Counted from the first letter of the stretch, positions 36,142 to 47,629 are shown. The stretch: DNA of 64,000 nucleotides from Ciona intestinalis (GCF_000224145.3 NC_020177.2:2367483-2431482), one strand, 5' to 3'. Program-made: numbers and translations. The notes: generated by a model not told the origin, from the letters alone.

Positions 36142-36284
36142 TAGTAGTGTGGTGCAAGATGGGACTTTTTAGCACTTTTATCCCGTATTTTCTAATTTTA
36201 ACAATTACCAACGCCATTTTAAGGTAGTAAGGGTGCGGTTAAATAATTCTTTGAATGTTCTTTGTTTGCCACTAAATGACTGCA
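36142..36284 (+). mobile_element. MITE, truncated at the right
   Basis: Left end tagtagtgtggtgcaag; the copy stops after tttgccactaaatgac. Confidence 0.65.
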
Positions 36285-36357
36285 CCGCAGCACAACTAGT
36301 TTATTATGAAGGTATTTTTAAATAAAGAATGACCGAACGAATGTATAATAAAACGTA

Positions 36358-36550
36358 TAGTAGGATGGGGAAAGATGGGATATCTTTTCGTTTCATTTCC
36401 CGTCCCATTTGGTAGTAAACGAAGCACTTCCAAAGAATTACAAAACTGTATCATCACGACTGCCATAGATCGTTGTTAATTTTTCAAAACACGATCAGGG
36501 TATTTAAATAGTATGTGATATATGTGTCCCGTCTCCCCCACCCTACTATA
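36358..36550 (-). mobile_element. MITE family A
   Basis: Full-length copy, left end tagtaggatggggaaag. Confidence 0.9.
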
Positions 36551-36798
36551 TATCTTTACGTGGCGGGGCAACGAAGGTGGTTATAACACTGGTGTATTGA
36601 TATTACAAACATGTTGCTCCTATATTATTTGTTTTATTTGGGCAAGGAAACAGTAGCCAAAGTTTTAACTTACGAGCGTCACATTGCTGTACAATTAACA
36701 GAGTTGTATACCGAGTATCAGACTCGCCTTGCGCCTTTACGTTAATGGAGTAAAACATATAGCAATGAAACCGCACACGTCGGTGTAGGCCGACGTTC

Positions 36799-36923
36799 NN
36801 NNNNNNNNNNNNNNNNNNNNNNNNNNNNNNNNNNNNNNNNNNNNNNNNNNNNNNNNNNNNNNNNNNNNNNNNNNNNNNNNNNNNNNNNNNNNNNNNNNNN
36901 NNNNNNNNNNNNNNNNNNNNNNN
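36799..36923. other. Assembly gap (125 N)
   Basis: Undefined bases in intergenic DNA upstream of ERAL1. Unlike the two gaps in the cadherin gene, no shared sequence is visible on its two sides. Confidence 0.99.
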
Positions 36924-37188
36924 AGGTTTTTACACGAAAAAAAGGGGATTCTCTCAAAATGAAAATTCCTGATTTGGCCTACGCCGCGCGAGGGGGGGGT
37001 TATAGGCTGTACCGTTTTTTTCTTTGGAACATGTGCGTTAATTTATTTGTTAGGGAGAAAACTAATTCATTTTATTAAGTTATTTACAGAAACGTTGGCC
37101 CGTTTGGTATGACTAGTTTTACCACTTTATAGCCTAAGAATAAGGTAACTGTTCAAATATAGAGGCTCTATTGCATTATTAGGGTAAA

Positions 37189-38430
37189 ATGCAAGCCATA
37201 AGACAATTTCAGTCTTTGCTAGTTGGCTTTACTAAAAACGATTTTGTGAAGCACATTCTACAGTGCCAACCAGCGTATTCTACACTGCCGGATTTCTTGT
37301 TGAACTCTTTGCCCCAGTTGGAAAAAGTTAACATTTCTGAAGATGGGACCAAACTTAAAATGGAAACACAAAATCCAAAAAAATTAATAAACACTAGAAG
37401 GTTAAGGGTTGGGGTAATTGGAATGCCTAATGTTGGAAAGTCGACTTTAGTTAACGCCATGATAAACAAACAAGTAATGGCAACATCCACAAGGATAGAC
37501 ACAACTGTTAAAAACTCGTTGGGAATTCTCACAGATGGTGAAGTTCAAATTGAATTTGAAGACTCGCCTGGTATATTTAACAAGTCAAAATCGAAGCGGT
37601 TTCATGGGAAAATTAAAGGAAAAGACTTTCCGAGCTCCTGTTTTGCTGAGTCTGATCTTTGCATGGTAGTGGTGGATTTGTCAATGAAAAGAACGACCAA
37701 TGGGTTTCTTGACCCCGAGGTTTTGGTAGAATTGATAAAACATCGACACATTCCTTCTATTCTTGTTATAAATAAAATCGATAAAGTGAAAAATCGGTCA
37801 AAGATTTATCCATTGATTCCTCAGCTTACAGGCGGGTTTGTCAACGGTGTAGACTGCCGGCCACAGTCTAATAAAGTCCCAGCAAAACCTATCGAACTGC
37901 CTCCTGTGAAAGCAGAAGTAATTCAAGCAATAGACAGAGTAGAAGAGTTAGCAAGTACCAAAGATTTCCAGTTTCTGTACCGGAATGAAGAAAAAATGTT
38001 ACGGCAAATGCGCAGCTGCAGAGGGTGGCCATATTTTAAAGATGTTTTCGTAATTTCCGCTCTCCGAGGCTGGGAAACTGATCGGTTACGAAATTACCTA
38101 AATCGTGAAGCAAAGAATGGGAATTGGAATTATCCTTGTGATTCTGTCACTACTGAAAGTAGTTATGACATCATAAGAGACATTGTACGCTCAGCATTGC
38201 TGGATAACTTGCCTTATGAGATACCGTATCATACAGAAGTCGTAATATCAGAATGGCGTAAAAAAGATAATGGTTTACTTGATCTACAGTTTGATTTGGT
38301 GTGTCAGAAATACGCCCATGCACGTCTTATGAATCAAAACATGACAACGATTTTATATTCGGCTAAAACTAGAATTGAAACTCTTTTAAATTGTGAAACT
38401 GAACTAGTACTAGTGCCTTATCTCAAATAA
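37189..38430 (+). CDS. ERAL1: ERAL1, mitochondrial Era-like GTPase
   Basis: A 413-residue intronless frame for the mitochondrial Era homologue, which in vertebrates binds small-subunit rRNA and assists ribosome assembly. GTPase motifs in order: G1 GMPNVGKST (78-86), G2 near T105-T106, G3 DSPG (125-128), G4 NKID (195-198) and G5 SAL (290-292). The segment RGWPYFKDVFVISAL matches the RIGWPHFKEIFMLSAL region of human ERAL1 as I remember it. The N-terminus (MQAIRQFQSLLVGFTKNDFV) is basic and hydrophobic, fitting a mitochondrial targeting peptide. The C-terminal third aligns with the KH domain, but the GPKG loop of the human protein is replaced by NQNM (382-385), so the RNA-binding GXXG signature is absent. 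The start is the first ATG and lies in the targeting region. The gene converges on the zinc finger gene downstream. Confidence 0.93.
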   Translation: MQAIRQFQSLLVGFTKNDFVKHILQCQPAYSTLPDFLLNSLPQLEKVNISEDGTKLKMETQNPKKLINTRRLRVGVIGMPNVGKSTLVNAMINKQVMATSTRIDTTVKNSLGILTDGEVQIEFEDSPGIFNKSKSKRFHGKIKGKDFPSSCFAESDLCMVVVDLSMKRTTNGFLDPEVLVELIKHRHIPSILVINKIDKVKNRSKIYPLIPQLTGGFVNGVDCRPQSNKVPAKPIELPPVKAEVIQAIDRVEELASTKDFQFLYRNEEKMLRQMRSCRGWPYFKDVFVISALRGWETDRLRNYLNREAKNGNWNYPCDSVTTESSYDIIRDIVRSALLDNLPYEIPYHTEVVISEWRKKDNGLLDLQFDLVCQKYAHARLMNQNMTTILYSAKTRIETLLNCETELVLVPYLK

Positions 38431-38693
38431 ATGCTTGTGTCTTTACATTTTGGCATAGTTATTGTTGATAAGTTAAAATGTGGTCCTTGCACTTACCGTT
38501 AGTAACTTCCCATTGCATATCTGATGCTTGCTATATGGCTGATTTGTTTAGCATGGGGAACTTTTACTCATGAAAGGAATAGTTCTACCTTATTAAATTT
38601 CACTTATAAACCAACCCAGGTTATCTAACTGTAAAAAATCCGTAAATACTATGCTTTTAGAGTGGGACAATTCTTGTGTAAAGAAATACAGTT

Positions 38694-38940
38694 AGGATCT
38701 AGTGCTACGAAATACGAAAACGTAACAAACAAAAATCAAATTCCATTGCACAATATAAGAGACTCACCTATATTTCGCCAAAAAGGCATTGTCAGTTTCC
38801 TATACAAACAAAACGTATTTTCGTAGCACCACTGCACCAGATCCAGCATATTTACAAAAAAAACTGATGTATATTTTGCCTAATTGATAGTCTCTTATTA
38901 AAAAGGACGTATTTTCGTAGCACCAGATCCGGATCATTCA
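38694..38940. repeat. Inverted-repeat element with ggatct...gtgctacgaaaatacg arms
   Basis: One forward arm (aggatctagtgctacgaaat at about 38694) faces two inverted arms (cgtattttcgtagcacc at about 38818 and 38908). The inner sequences (aagagactca and its complement tgatagtctctt) are also inverted. It may be a short MITE or a fold-back element; no other copy is in this window. Confidence 0.6.
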
Positions 38941-39193
38941 CAAAAATAATCAAGTCTCATGATATGTTTAATTTAAAAGTCCACCATTGACTTCATGAAC
39001 AATTAAACACCCTAATATAAATGGAACAAATCATTTTACAATAAAATCGACCTGTCCGAAAACAGTATTGTACTTATTCATTCTAAAAATGCGATGATAA
39101 AAATGGTTTCTATTTAAGAAACTGGCCAATAATAATACAGATAATTGGTTAGTTATCTATGTAGCATCGTGCTAATTTCATATACACTAATCA

Positions 39194-39199
39194 TTTATT
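39194..39199 (-). promoter_or_regulatory. Possible polyadenylation signal of the zinc finger gene
   Basis: AATAAA on the minus strand about 50 bases after the stop codon at 39247. Confidence 0.45.
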
Positions 39200-39246
39200 A
39201 TGTACATGTGTATGTCTAATATGCACCATAGTTTTTTGTTGTACAA

Positions 39247-42200
39247 TTAAGCATAAGAAATAGACATCTGGTGTGTATGTTGTTGTTGCTGGTTTTTATC
39301 TTGGTTTGTCTGTTGTTGTTGCTGTTCTGTGTTTTCTCGTGAGCCGCTCACTCCAGCAGATTCTTGACTGATTTGTTGTTGGTTTATTGTTTGTAGAAAA
39401 ACCTGGGTGTTGTCCGTGGGGTGGGGGTAGCTCGCTGACACAACATGGGTGGATGGGGGCCCCCGTTCTGGGTCAGCGCTCACTGTAACAGTCGCGGCCG
39501 ATGAAATGATTTGTCTGATAGAAGTTGCCGGTGGTTCAACTAAAATCTGTTGCTGGAACTCAATTGCAGGTACATGTTGGACTAATGTGTTATCACTATC
39601 AGTGGTCATTGCCGTCGTAGTGGTCGATTGCGCCTCTTTTTTTAAGCGTTTTGATGAAGTAGATCCCCCAGACATATGTACCCGCATGTGTTTATCCAAA
39701 TGCCACCTTGTAACGAAGTATTTTCCGCACTGCTTGCACATATCTGCCTCCCCTGTATGTATCTTCTCATGTTGATCAAGATACCACTTTGTTGCGAAAT
39801 GTTTCTCGCAATATTTACAACCATGCGGGCGATCTGTGTGTTGTCCAGCCTGCGTGGGTTCTTGTTGTTGATGATGTTGTTGTTGTTGTTGTTGTTGCTG
39901 AGCAGGTTGTAGCTGCTGCCTTAAATGTTGTTGCTGTTGTTGTTGTTGAATTCTCGGTTGTTGTTGTAAATTTAGGTGTTGAATGTTGATTTGATGTTGA
40001 TGGTTTTGGTTGTTGCCCTGTAGCTTCTCTGGTTGAAGATGGTTTTGTTGTTGTTGTGGTTGTTGATGTTGAACCATTGGTTGGGTTTGATGAAGTTGCT
40101 GCAGAGGCGGTTGTACAAATGCCTGGTGAAAAAAAGATAAAAACTACATTTTCCAATTCAAGTCATAAAATACATTGTCAAGTCATAACAAAATTTGACA
40201 AGTATTTCAAATTTAAACTATTTAATTTTTTCAAATGTACTGTTATTTATTAGGGTTATTTTGCTTTTTGCTATTGTACATTGTTGGGTAATGGACCAAC
40301 TATTGTATTATATGCGGGTGAGGTCCTATAGCGTAGCACAAAATGGGCAAATCCCTGGTTTCTTTACAAGTGATGCTATATGCTATAGTGTCTTACCACA
40401 TAAAGAAACAGATTAAATTCATAGGTGCCAAACTGTTTAAAATGCAGGGGAGGCAGAGTTAGAAACACACATTCCTGTGAAACAAATCTAGCTTATTGGT
40501 TCTAATGTTTACTAATAAATATAGTGCAGAAAAATTCAGGGTAGGCCTGCCCACCCTGCCACCCCAGGTTTGACGCCTATGATAGAATATTCCTTATACA
40601 ATATTAAAGTTATCCGTTTTTTCTTATGTAAGCACTTACAACTTGTGGTAAAGAGGCCATGACAGGCGTTACAAGTCCTAATGGTGTGGTTGAGGAACAT
40701 ATAGGAAGCTGCATGTGTTGCCCTGTTACAGTTGCCACAGTTTGTCCATTCTGTAAGCCAGTGTTGGTGATTCCTATCGGATCGCATCTTGTTGATAACT
40801 GCTTGTTACAATATTTGCATACATGATAGGGGGTGGTTGGCGGCTCGATAAGTACCATGGTCTGTAAGATCAAATAAAAGGTTAAATAGAGCAATAAATG
40901 TAGTAAGTGTATGATAATGATAGCAATAATAAACTGCATTCATTCAACTTATTTTCGTGTAGTAGGGCAACAACAGTCTTCTAAAATAGGTATATGTAAC
41001 TTTGTTGGTGATATTTTTTGTTTTATGTATGGCTAACAATTTGAACAACCCATTAGTGACCACTGGGTTGGAGCAATTGTTGTTAAGTGTCTTGCCCAAG
41101 GACACATCTGTCCACAATGCTAGCAGCGAAGAGCCTTGAACCAGTAACCTCTTAACACAAAACCAGTTACAGTTTGCGATTTCATCTAAAAAAATCTGTA
41201 TTATTAACAAAACAATAATATATATATATATATCATTTTTTTGTAATTTTATACATATCACAAATAAATACCTGTTGTGGTATAATTTGTTGTCTTTGTT
41301 GCTGTTGTTGTTGTTGTTGTTGATTTTGTAAGCTTGTTTGTTGATGGGTTTGAATGTTGCTTTGAGGTTGTTGTTGTTGAATCTGTTGTGTTTGTTGTGA
41401 GAGTTGTTGTTGTAATAGTTGTTGTTGATTACTGGGATGTTGTTGTGTTGTAGGGAGAGTAAGAGCCATGGGTTGTGCAGTAATGGGGTTGGTGGTTACC
41501 TGGGGAATATTAAAAAATAAAGTTATAAATAATCACCTACAAAGTAACATACATGGTAACTCGTAGGCTGGCATGAGGTGTATGAAACAGAACACCCGTG
41601 TTATAATGACTGTCATTCTAGTCACGCGAGGGTAAAGTAAGTTACATTCACATTTAAACTCGGTTTAATTATAACTTGTCTTAGATTAAGATATAAAACT
41701 TAATGGCCAATAGTCATTATTTCCTATATGTTTTTTAACATTATAACAAGCTGATGACGTAATGGGCTTAACTGGGTTATGCCTTCCCATAGAAACGAAA
41801 CCACTTTAAAATTAACTATAATATTATGTACCAGTCATGCTTTTAACTAAATATTTTTTCCACACCTTCTACCCTTACATTATCTATAACATGTTTTAAC
41901 GACTGTTGTTTTGCTGTTGATTCCTTTCTCTATTAGTTTTAAATATTATGATCTTCGCAATCGATGTCCAAGATAGGAGTGTTAAAATATGTTACGTTTA
42001 ACTCACAATGTGTTTTGTACACTAAAAGTTTAAACCAGACGTTCCAAATTTAACTACACAAAAGAATATGCTATGAAATTTTACCTGTATTGGTTTTTGA
42101 GCAGAGGCAGGGGGATCCTGGGTTGAAGGGTTTTCATTTACCCTGGTGCAGATTTTCTCATGTCGTATCGCATTGTACTTTGAGCTGAAGTAGTTTCCAC

Positions 42201-43715
42201 AGAAACGACAATATCTGTTTATCAAATGTGGGTAAAAAGCTACGTATACAAATACTTTCACTAAAAACACACCGAAAATGCGTGAAGTTATATTAATAAA
42301 TGAGAAATATATAAACTCAAGGCATTGTTTCTGCTGATATTAATTTTCTGAAGAGTTAAGCTAAAAGAGATATTAAAAGGCAGAAAAATAAACCCAAGGC
42401 ACTGTCAGTGCTTTGTTTGGAATTCAACCATTATGTACTTTGCTTAATACCATTATTTAGAAAATGAGTTATATACCTACTTGTTCTCATCTTTCTGGTT
42501 TATTATATTTATACAACATTATTTAAAATATAAGTTTTACAACTACTTGTTCTTACCTTTCTGGTTTGCCAACAGGAGCAGCAGCAGCCACAGTAACTGC
42601 CATTCCATTTGCTACTGAATGAGGGACAATCACGGGGTCATTGGGGCTGTGGAAAAGTCGCTCGTGTCTGATCACATTCCACTTGGTGCTAAACTCTTTG
42701 GCACAGTATTTACAAATATGCACGCGTCGTCCGTGTTCATGGCGATCACGCTGGACGTGGTTGGCAGGGTTGTTCTGTGAAATGAACGTTTTTGTAATAA
42801 TAAAAAAAGTTGTTCTTATCTATGTTTTTGTGGTTAAAAAAATGTTTTATTTATCTATGTTTTTGAGGTTAAAAAAATTTTTTACTTATGTATGTTTTTT
42901 GTTATTAAATTTTTTTTTATCTATGTTTTTTGTAGTTGAAAAAAAATGTTTTATTTATCTATGTTTTCTTGTTTAAGAAATTTACTAATAAGCTTGTTAT
43001 AACGACTTTCGTTTTCCCTTTACTTTATGTCCTTTAACAATGTTTATACTACTATGACTTTCGTTCCGCAACCAAAGGGACGTAGCCTAGTAAATTCTTT
43101 CGTTAATTATTTTCTGGAAATGTGTTACCTTGCATTTCTTCTGATGCTTGGTAAGGCTCTCTTGGCTGGTGAAGCCAGTTTTGTGGCAAAAGTAGCATTG
43201 AAATGTGGTTTTCCCTTCAAGTTGTTGTTGTTGTGTTTGTTGCGGCTGCTGTTGTTGTTGTTGTTGTTGAGGCACTTGAGGTTGGGGTTGTTCTTGTTGC
43301 ATTTGGGCAGCTGTGTTGGACTTGCAGATTTTCTCATGACGAACAACATTGTACCTAAACGAGAAGCACAAACATTAAACATGCTTTCAACAAGTCTGTT
43401 TTCCACACAGTAGGGGGATTTTTTGTATTTTTATTAATGTTTCTCTTCTTACCTTGAGCTTAAGGTTTTCTGGCAGTGTCTGCATGTATAGGGCTTTACA
43501 ATCTGTGGAGTTCGTGCTGGGGCAAGATTAACAACTTGCCCGGTTTGCATTATTTGTGGGATGCGTCTCTGGCCTTGCTGTTGGTTGGGCTGGGTAATAA
43601 TACCAAGCTGTGAGACAGGTACTGTACCGGACTGACTCAGGACATGTGAAGCCACTGAGGGATTGATACTGACCGTGTACACACCAGAGTGGTTAGGGCC
43701 CGCTAGCATGTTCAT
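39247..43715 (-). CDS. Glutamine-rich multi-zinc-finger protein
   Basis: Probable nuclear DNA-binding factor; no orthologue recognised. Seven exons join with agreeing phases: 43453-43715, 43129-43354, 42557-42774, 42085-42214, 41272-41499, 40640-40861, 39247-40122, giving about 720 residues from the ATG at 43715. The exon has an acceptor further upstream, so an earlier start is possible. Fingers in order: CRHC...HEKIC (split by intron 1), CYFC...HQKKC, CKYC...HERLFH, CRFC...HEKIC, a half finger CKYC without its histidines, then CKYC...HEKIH and CKQC...HMRVH in the last exon. Three are thus C2HC (spacing 2-12-3), three are C2H2, and one is degenerate. The fingers share F-S/A-T/S-K-W/Y-N wording, so they probably arose by internal duplication. 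Long glutamine tracts lie in exons 2, 5 and 7, and SSKRLKK after the last finger may be a nuclear signal. A CpG-rich region lies upstream. Confidence 0.88.
40938..41155 (-). mobile_element. tRNA-derived SINE in zinc finger intron
   Basis: Contains aacccattagtgaccactgg, gttaagtgtcttgcccaagg and the B-box side gagccttgaaccagtaacct. The A-box end is lost. Confidence 0.7.
41540..41655 (+). mobile_element. tRNA-derived SINE, 3' part, in zinc finger intron
   Basis: Carries caaagtaacatacatggtaa, gtgtatgaaacagaacaccc and a ttacattcac tail. Confidence 0.7.
41880..41975. repeat. Dispersed repeat family C in zinc finger intron
   Basis: Contains ttttaacgactgttgttttg and gatcttcgcaatcgatg, matching 13405-13500. 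Confidence 0.5.
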
Positions 43716-43969
43716 TTGTATTTGCAGATTTTGTGTACTATGGTTTGTCAAAGTGTAATATATCTACAGTAGACTGCAATGCATGAACATATGTTAAAGT
43801 TTCCTGTCTAGTTCTGTTTCATCAACGCATTACGCATTGAATGAGGCATCCCGTGTTTTGGTATATACATTAACAATGATATACAGTTACGGATTGCAAC
43901 ACACTATTTACGTGCAGTGTATTTTTACTGTATAACGTATTCTGCCTTTGTTTCTGTTTTGGGGATTAC

Positions 43970-44830
43970 TATCTAAAATCCTCCGGTGCTCCAAAAGCAC
44001 GTGGAGTAGATTGAACGTAAACAGATAATTTTAACGAAGGTGGGCAACAAAATAGCAGAACCGGCGTCCCTTTCTTGCCTGTTTACTGTTTCCTTATTTC
44101 TCACCTCGTTCCTGCATCGACGGAGGCGCCTCTCTGAGAGCATTTTTCTTTTCAGAACGACACCCCGCGCGCCACCGGAGAACTCTGAGCAGCCGAGACA
44201 TGATAAGAAAGGAGAAACGCGCTGCGCCGCGACAGCAGCAAGAGAATGGCGGTATTTCGCATGAAGGCAAACTCTTGCGCTGTCACGCGCTCTAAACTGA
44301 GCGAGTACACACAACAAACCAACACATTAGACAATCATATATGTTTACACATTCCAACTGTGAACTTCTTCAAGTACACCGCTGCGGTAATTTCTTGTTT
44401 AATTCGCAGTAAAAGGCGTTTCTAGTTTCTTCTCACCAACCGCACGTTTCTCGCGAGCAAGATGGCGCCGACCTTCTCCGCGCTCGCCAGAGAAGGCTAG
44501 TTTCGCCTCACAAGATACCTTTATTTCGCTGCCTTCAGCCGTCTTTACCCTTCGTTTTTACGCTGTACTTGACACGTAGTTAGTTACTTTATTCTTTACG
44601 TTGCTTGTGGTGCATTAATTAATTAAAAACTACGTTTCTCCGCAGGATAAAAGAAATAAAAAGCTGACGCAGAGCGGCGAAAATTGGCGAGTGACGCGAT
44701 TCGCTGCGCGGAGAAAATAAAGAGAGAAAAGCAGGTCACGTGGTTCTCTGGTACCCGGCCGCTCGTTTATTTTCGGGGAGCAGATTGCGGAGGAGTAAGA
44801 TTTGTTGTGTGGATCTCACGCTCACGAAAG
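43970..44830. promoter_or_regulatory. CpG-rich promoter-like region
   Basis: This stretch is much richer in G+C and CpG than its surroundings. It contains CAAGATGGCGCC at 44458-44469, close to the YY1 consensus that often sits at promoters with the ATG at or near the start site. It lies upstream of the zinc finger gene on the minus strand. Repeated gtaagt-like donors on the plus strand further right could mean a divergent transcript. Confidence 0.5.
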
Positions 44831-45846
44831 ATGATTTGAAGTAAGGTTTTTATAATAAAAATGAGTTTGTATCGGTTTGTGTGGGTGTTGCGCAATGATC
44901 GGCAGCAGCTGTTGTCCAATTAAAGGCAATTATCTTACTAGGCGTTTAAATTGACGATATTATTAAAAATAGACAAAATTTAAACTTTTGACTAGTGCGT
45001 TTGGTGATAGATTATTAATAGCCTGTTAGATGTATTTTTATACCAAACAAGTTGGTGAAATATAACTCGTTCTGTTGGTTCATTCAAAAAACGAGTTTGT
45101 TTCTTGTTGTGGATAAAAGTTCACCTTCCTACAACACAAAGGCATTGTTGCATCATACATATACAAAACATGCTTTTTTTATGAATGAAAATTTAAATTT
45201 AAATACAAAAATTAACTGTTTATATTCACAAATCAATATTTTCGGTTTAAAACAGGAAATCATTCACAGAAATCTTTTTACATGCGGCAGTCCTGCTTCT
45301 TCCAGTCAGTAAACATCATATTTCGTGAAAAGGAGCAAAAAGCGAGGAGAAATTTAGGATGTGAGAAGCGGGACTAGCGTTTTTTGCGAAACTTTGCTTG
45401 CAGCTACGAAGGGGCGCCTGTAGAAGTTACGTCGTGTTTTGAAACGTGTTTTGGTGCGATTCAGTCCAGGTTTACGAACATGTAACTGTTATTGTTGAGT
45501 GCATTTTGATATTTACCAAAGTGAAAAGCCAACGATTAAAATTCAGATTATAGCAATATTTATGCACAGAAGTAGCAAATGTATTTTGCTTCCAACTCTT
45601 TTCCGTTTTATTACAGATTTAAGCTATTAGCTAAACCTATTGGGACTTTGTTTTTGGTCTTATGATACGCAGAATCTCCAACATGCATATCTTCCTTGAT
45701 TAAATTGGAGCTTTAAAACGTAAGTAGGGTTGGTTTTTAAGGTATAAACACAGTAACAAGTAACGGTAACCTAGTTTTCCGGTGCTATATTAAAAATACT
45801 CATATATAGAAATGTTATATACACGTAAATCGACACTCACTCAGCA

Positions 45847-46036
45847 TAGAAGGGTGGGGTATAAGATGGGACATGTTTTTATTCATTTTTCTCATTTCAT
45901 TCGGTAGTAGAAAAGGTATATTTACATAATTAAATAACCGATTTTTCACGATTCGCATTGTTAATTGCTCAAAACACGATAGAGAAGTATGGGGTTCGGG
46001 TGCTTACGGTATCCCATCTTACCCCACAGTAATATA
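45847..46036 (-). mobile_element. MITE family B
   Basis: Full-length copy (agaagggtggggtataagat to catcttaccccacagtaata). Confidence 0.8.
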
Positions 46037-46123
46037 TAATGTCTACGTCTCTATATGTATATACGCGGTAATGATTATATGGGATTTTGAAAGTTGCTAT
46101 TTATAGTATGTTTGAATATATAA

Positions 46124-46227
46124 GCGCCCTTAACAAAATTATATAACCATATACTCACGATTTCATTTTAAAAAGTGTTTTTCTTTAATATTTTGTGCTA
46201 ACCGTGTTTTTCCTACCACACAGTACT
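46124..46227 (-). mobile_element. MITE family B, right part
   Basis: Body from aaaattatataaccatatac to the right end ccacacagtacta; the left part is missing. Confidence 0.6.
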
Positions 46228-46228
46228 A

Positions 46229-46424
46229 CAGTAGGGTGGGGGAAAATGGGACACCTTTTAACTCCAATTTCTCGTCCCATTTAGTAGTAAACAAAGAACA
46301 TTCAAAATATCATAAAACTATATCCTCACGACTCCCATAGACTGTTGTTAATTATTAAAAACACGATCAGGATATTTGTATATTATGTGCTAAAGGTGTG
46401 CCATCTTCCCCCACTCTACTATAT
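46229..46424 (-). mobile_element. MITE family A
   Basis: Full-length copy, left end cagtagggtgggggaaaatg, directly after the previous fragment. Confidence 0.9.
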
Positions 46425-47079
46425 ATATGTTTTTGTCCTATTATACAGATACACAAGTAATCAAACCACTATCATACCCTTCTCGTTTCTGTATAGGTGT
46501 CCACATGTCGCTGTCATCTTATCCAGTAATTCGGTAAGCAAGCTTTCCTTTTGCTATTATACCTTACTTGGTTACGCGCTGTGGTAAATTGCTAAACGTG
46601 CCTATTCCTCTAGCCCAGATATTGCGTGTTCCAGGGTCGGTGAGGCTGCTGTATTTTTGATTATTTTAGGCCCTTACTTAAACCAATATTGAAAAGAAAA
46701 TAAAAAAGGCAAGGAAAGGGTGTTTGGTCTTAATTTGTGTCTTGTGTCGTATTGCTCCCAGTACACCCTAGGCATAATAAAACGATGGTACTGAGCTGGG
46801 TGTAAGACCAGGTTGAAAGATAGCCGGCCAACAGCTCGGCAAACCGTAATAGAACACTAGCAGAATCTTACAGATTAGTTTAGGAAAAAAAATATAAAAA
46901 ATACCAAAGATAAAGACAAAGACAATATATATGTAGAAAAGGAACAATGGTAAATGTCATTAGACCCCAGGTTTAAAGGCTAACGACGATATGTCCTTGT
47001 CAAGTAAAAACCCCAACACCTGTAGCACCTGTAGTAGTTTTTACCCGACACTTTTATAGTTTTTACTCGCAGCGTGTTT

Positions 47080-47150
47080 TTACGACTGTCGTTTTGTTGT
47101 TCATCCCCTTCTCTTCGCTGTTCTAATTTATCTTAGATAAATACACGGTA
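47080..47150. repeat. Dispersed repeat family C
   Basis: gtgtttttacgactgtcgtt, ttgttgttcatccccttctc. Confidence 0.45.
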
Positions 47151-47450
47151 TGTTATGGTAAAGTAATCAAATAATGAGTGGTTAAATCCTTATAGCGATG
47201 TCAAATTCTATTTCAACTTGTTTTTATGTATTTTTGCTCTGTTTTGTCACACCGTTGATCCAACACATATAACAGCAGAAGTACTTTTACCGTATATATC
47301 TATGTACCACATGTATTTAGAAGGGGCGTTAATAAATAGGAACTCACATGACACAACATAACGTTTTATGTTTTAAAATGTACACAATGCACTCTGTGTT
47401 CTTCTTTTTTACCCTGAAAAACAAATTCAAACTTAATATTTAGAATAGGG

Positions 47451-47629
47451 TGAAAAAAAGAACAACTCTTCATTTTTTTCTTGTCCATTTGGCAGTAAAC
47501 AAAAACATATTCAAAGAGTTATAAAACCATATATACTCACGCCTCCCAGAGACCGTTGTTAATTGTTTAAAACCCGATATTAGGAAATTAGGTTCTGAAG
47601 GTGCCCAGTTTTCCCCCGCCATACTATAT
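47451..47629 (-). mobile_element. MITE family A, worn left end
   Basis: Left end agaatagggtgaaaaaaag; right end ccagttttcccccgcc. Confidence 0.75.

Larger units (their letters stand above)
25617..37188. other. Upstream/intergenic region of 11.6 kb without a convincing gene
   Basis: Lies between the divergently read cadherin and ERAL1 genes. It holds about twelve MITE copies, a palindromic repeat (27291-27400), a 121-base tandem duplication (35605-35850), a 125-base gap and ten TGACGTCA palindromes. No open frame has recognisable domains or splice support; that at 28118-28372 (minus, 84 codons) is the best unassigned one. Cadherin promoter elements are probably here but cannot be pinpointed. 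Confidence 0.6.
38431..39246. other. Convergent intergenic stretch between ERAL1 and the zinc finger gene
   Basis: Contains the presumed 3' UTRs and an inverted-repeat element (38694-38940). A minus-strand AATAAA (complement of 39194-39199) is placed for the zinc finger gene. No other gene is visible. Confidence 0.6.

Noticed and set aside
39815-40156. Threonine-rich frame antisense-adjacent to the last zinc finger exon
   Set aside because: It is the polyglutamine (CAA)n tract read in another frame of the same strand.
43087-43371. Longer versions of zinc finger exon 2 starting in the intron
   Set aside because: The acceptor ctcgtttag and phase agreement with exon 1 place the exon start at 43354.
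46497-46532. Plus-strand mini-exon with ATG (MSLSSYPVI)
   Set aside because: Has splice-like ends, but the only exon it could join (47892 on) lies over the minus-strand WxxW exon, which is far better supported.
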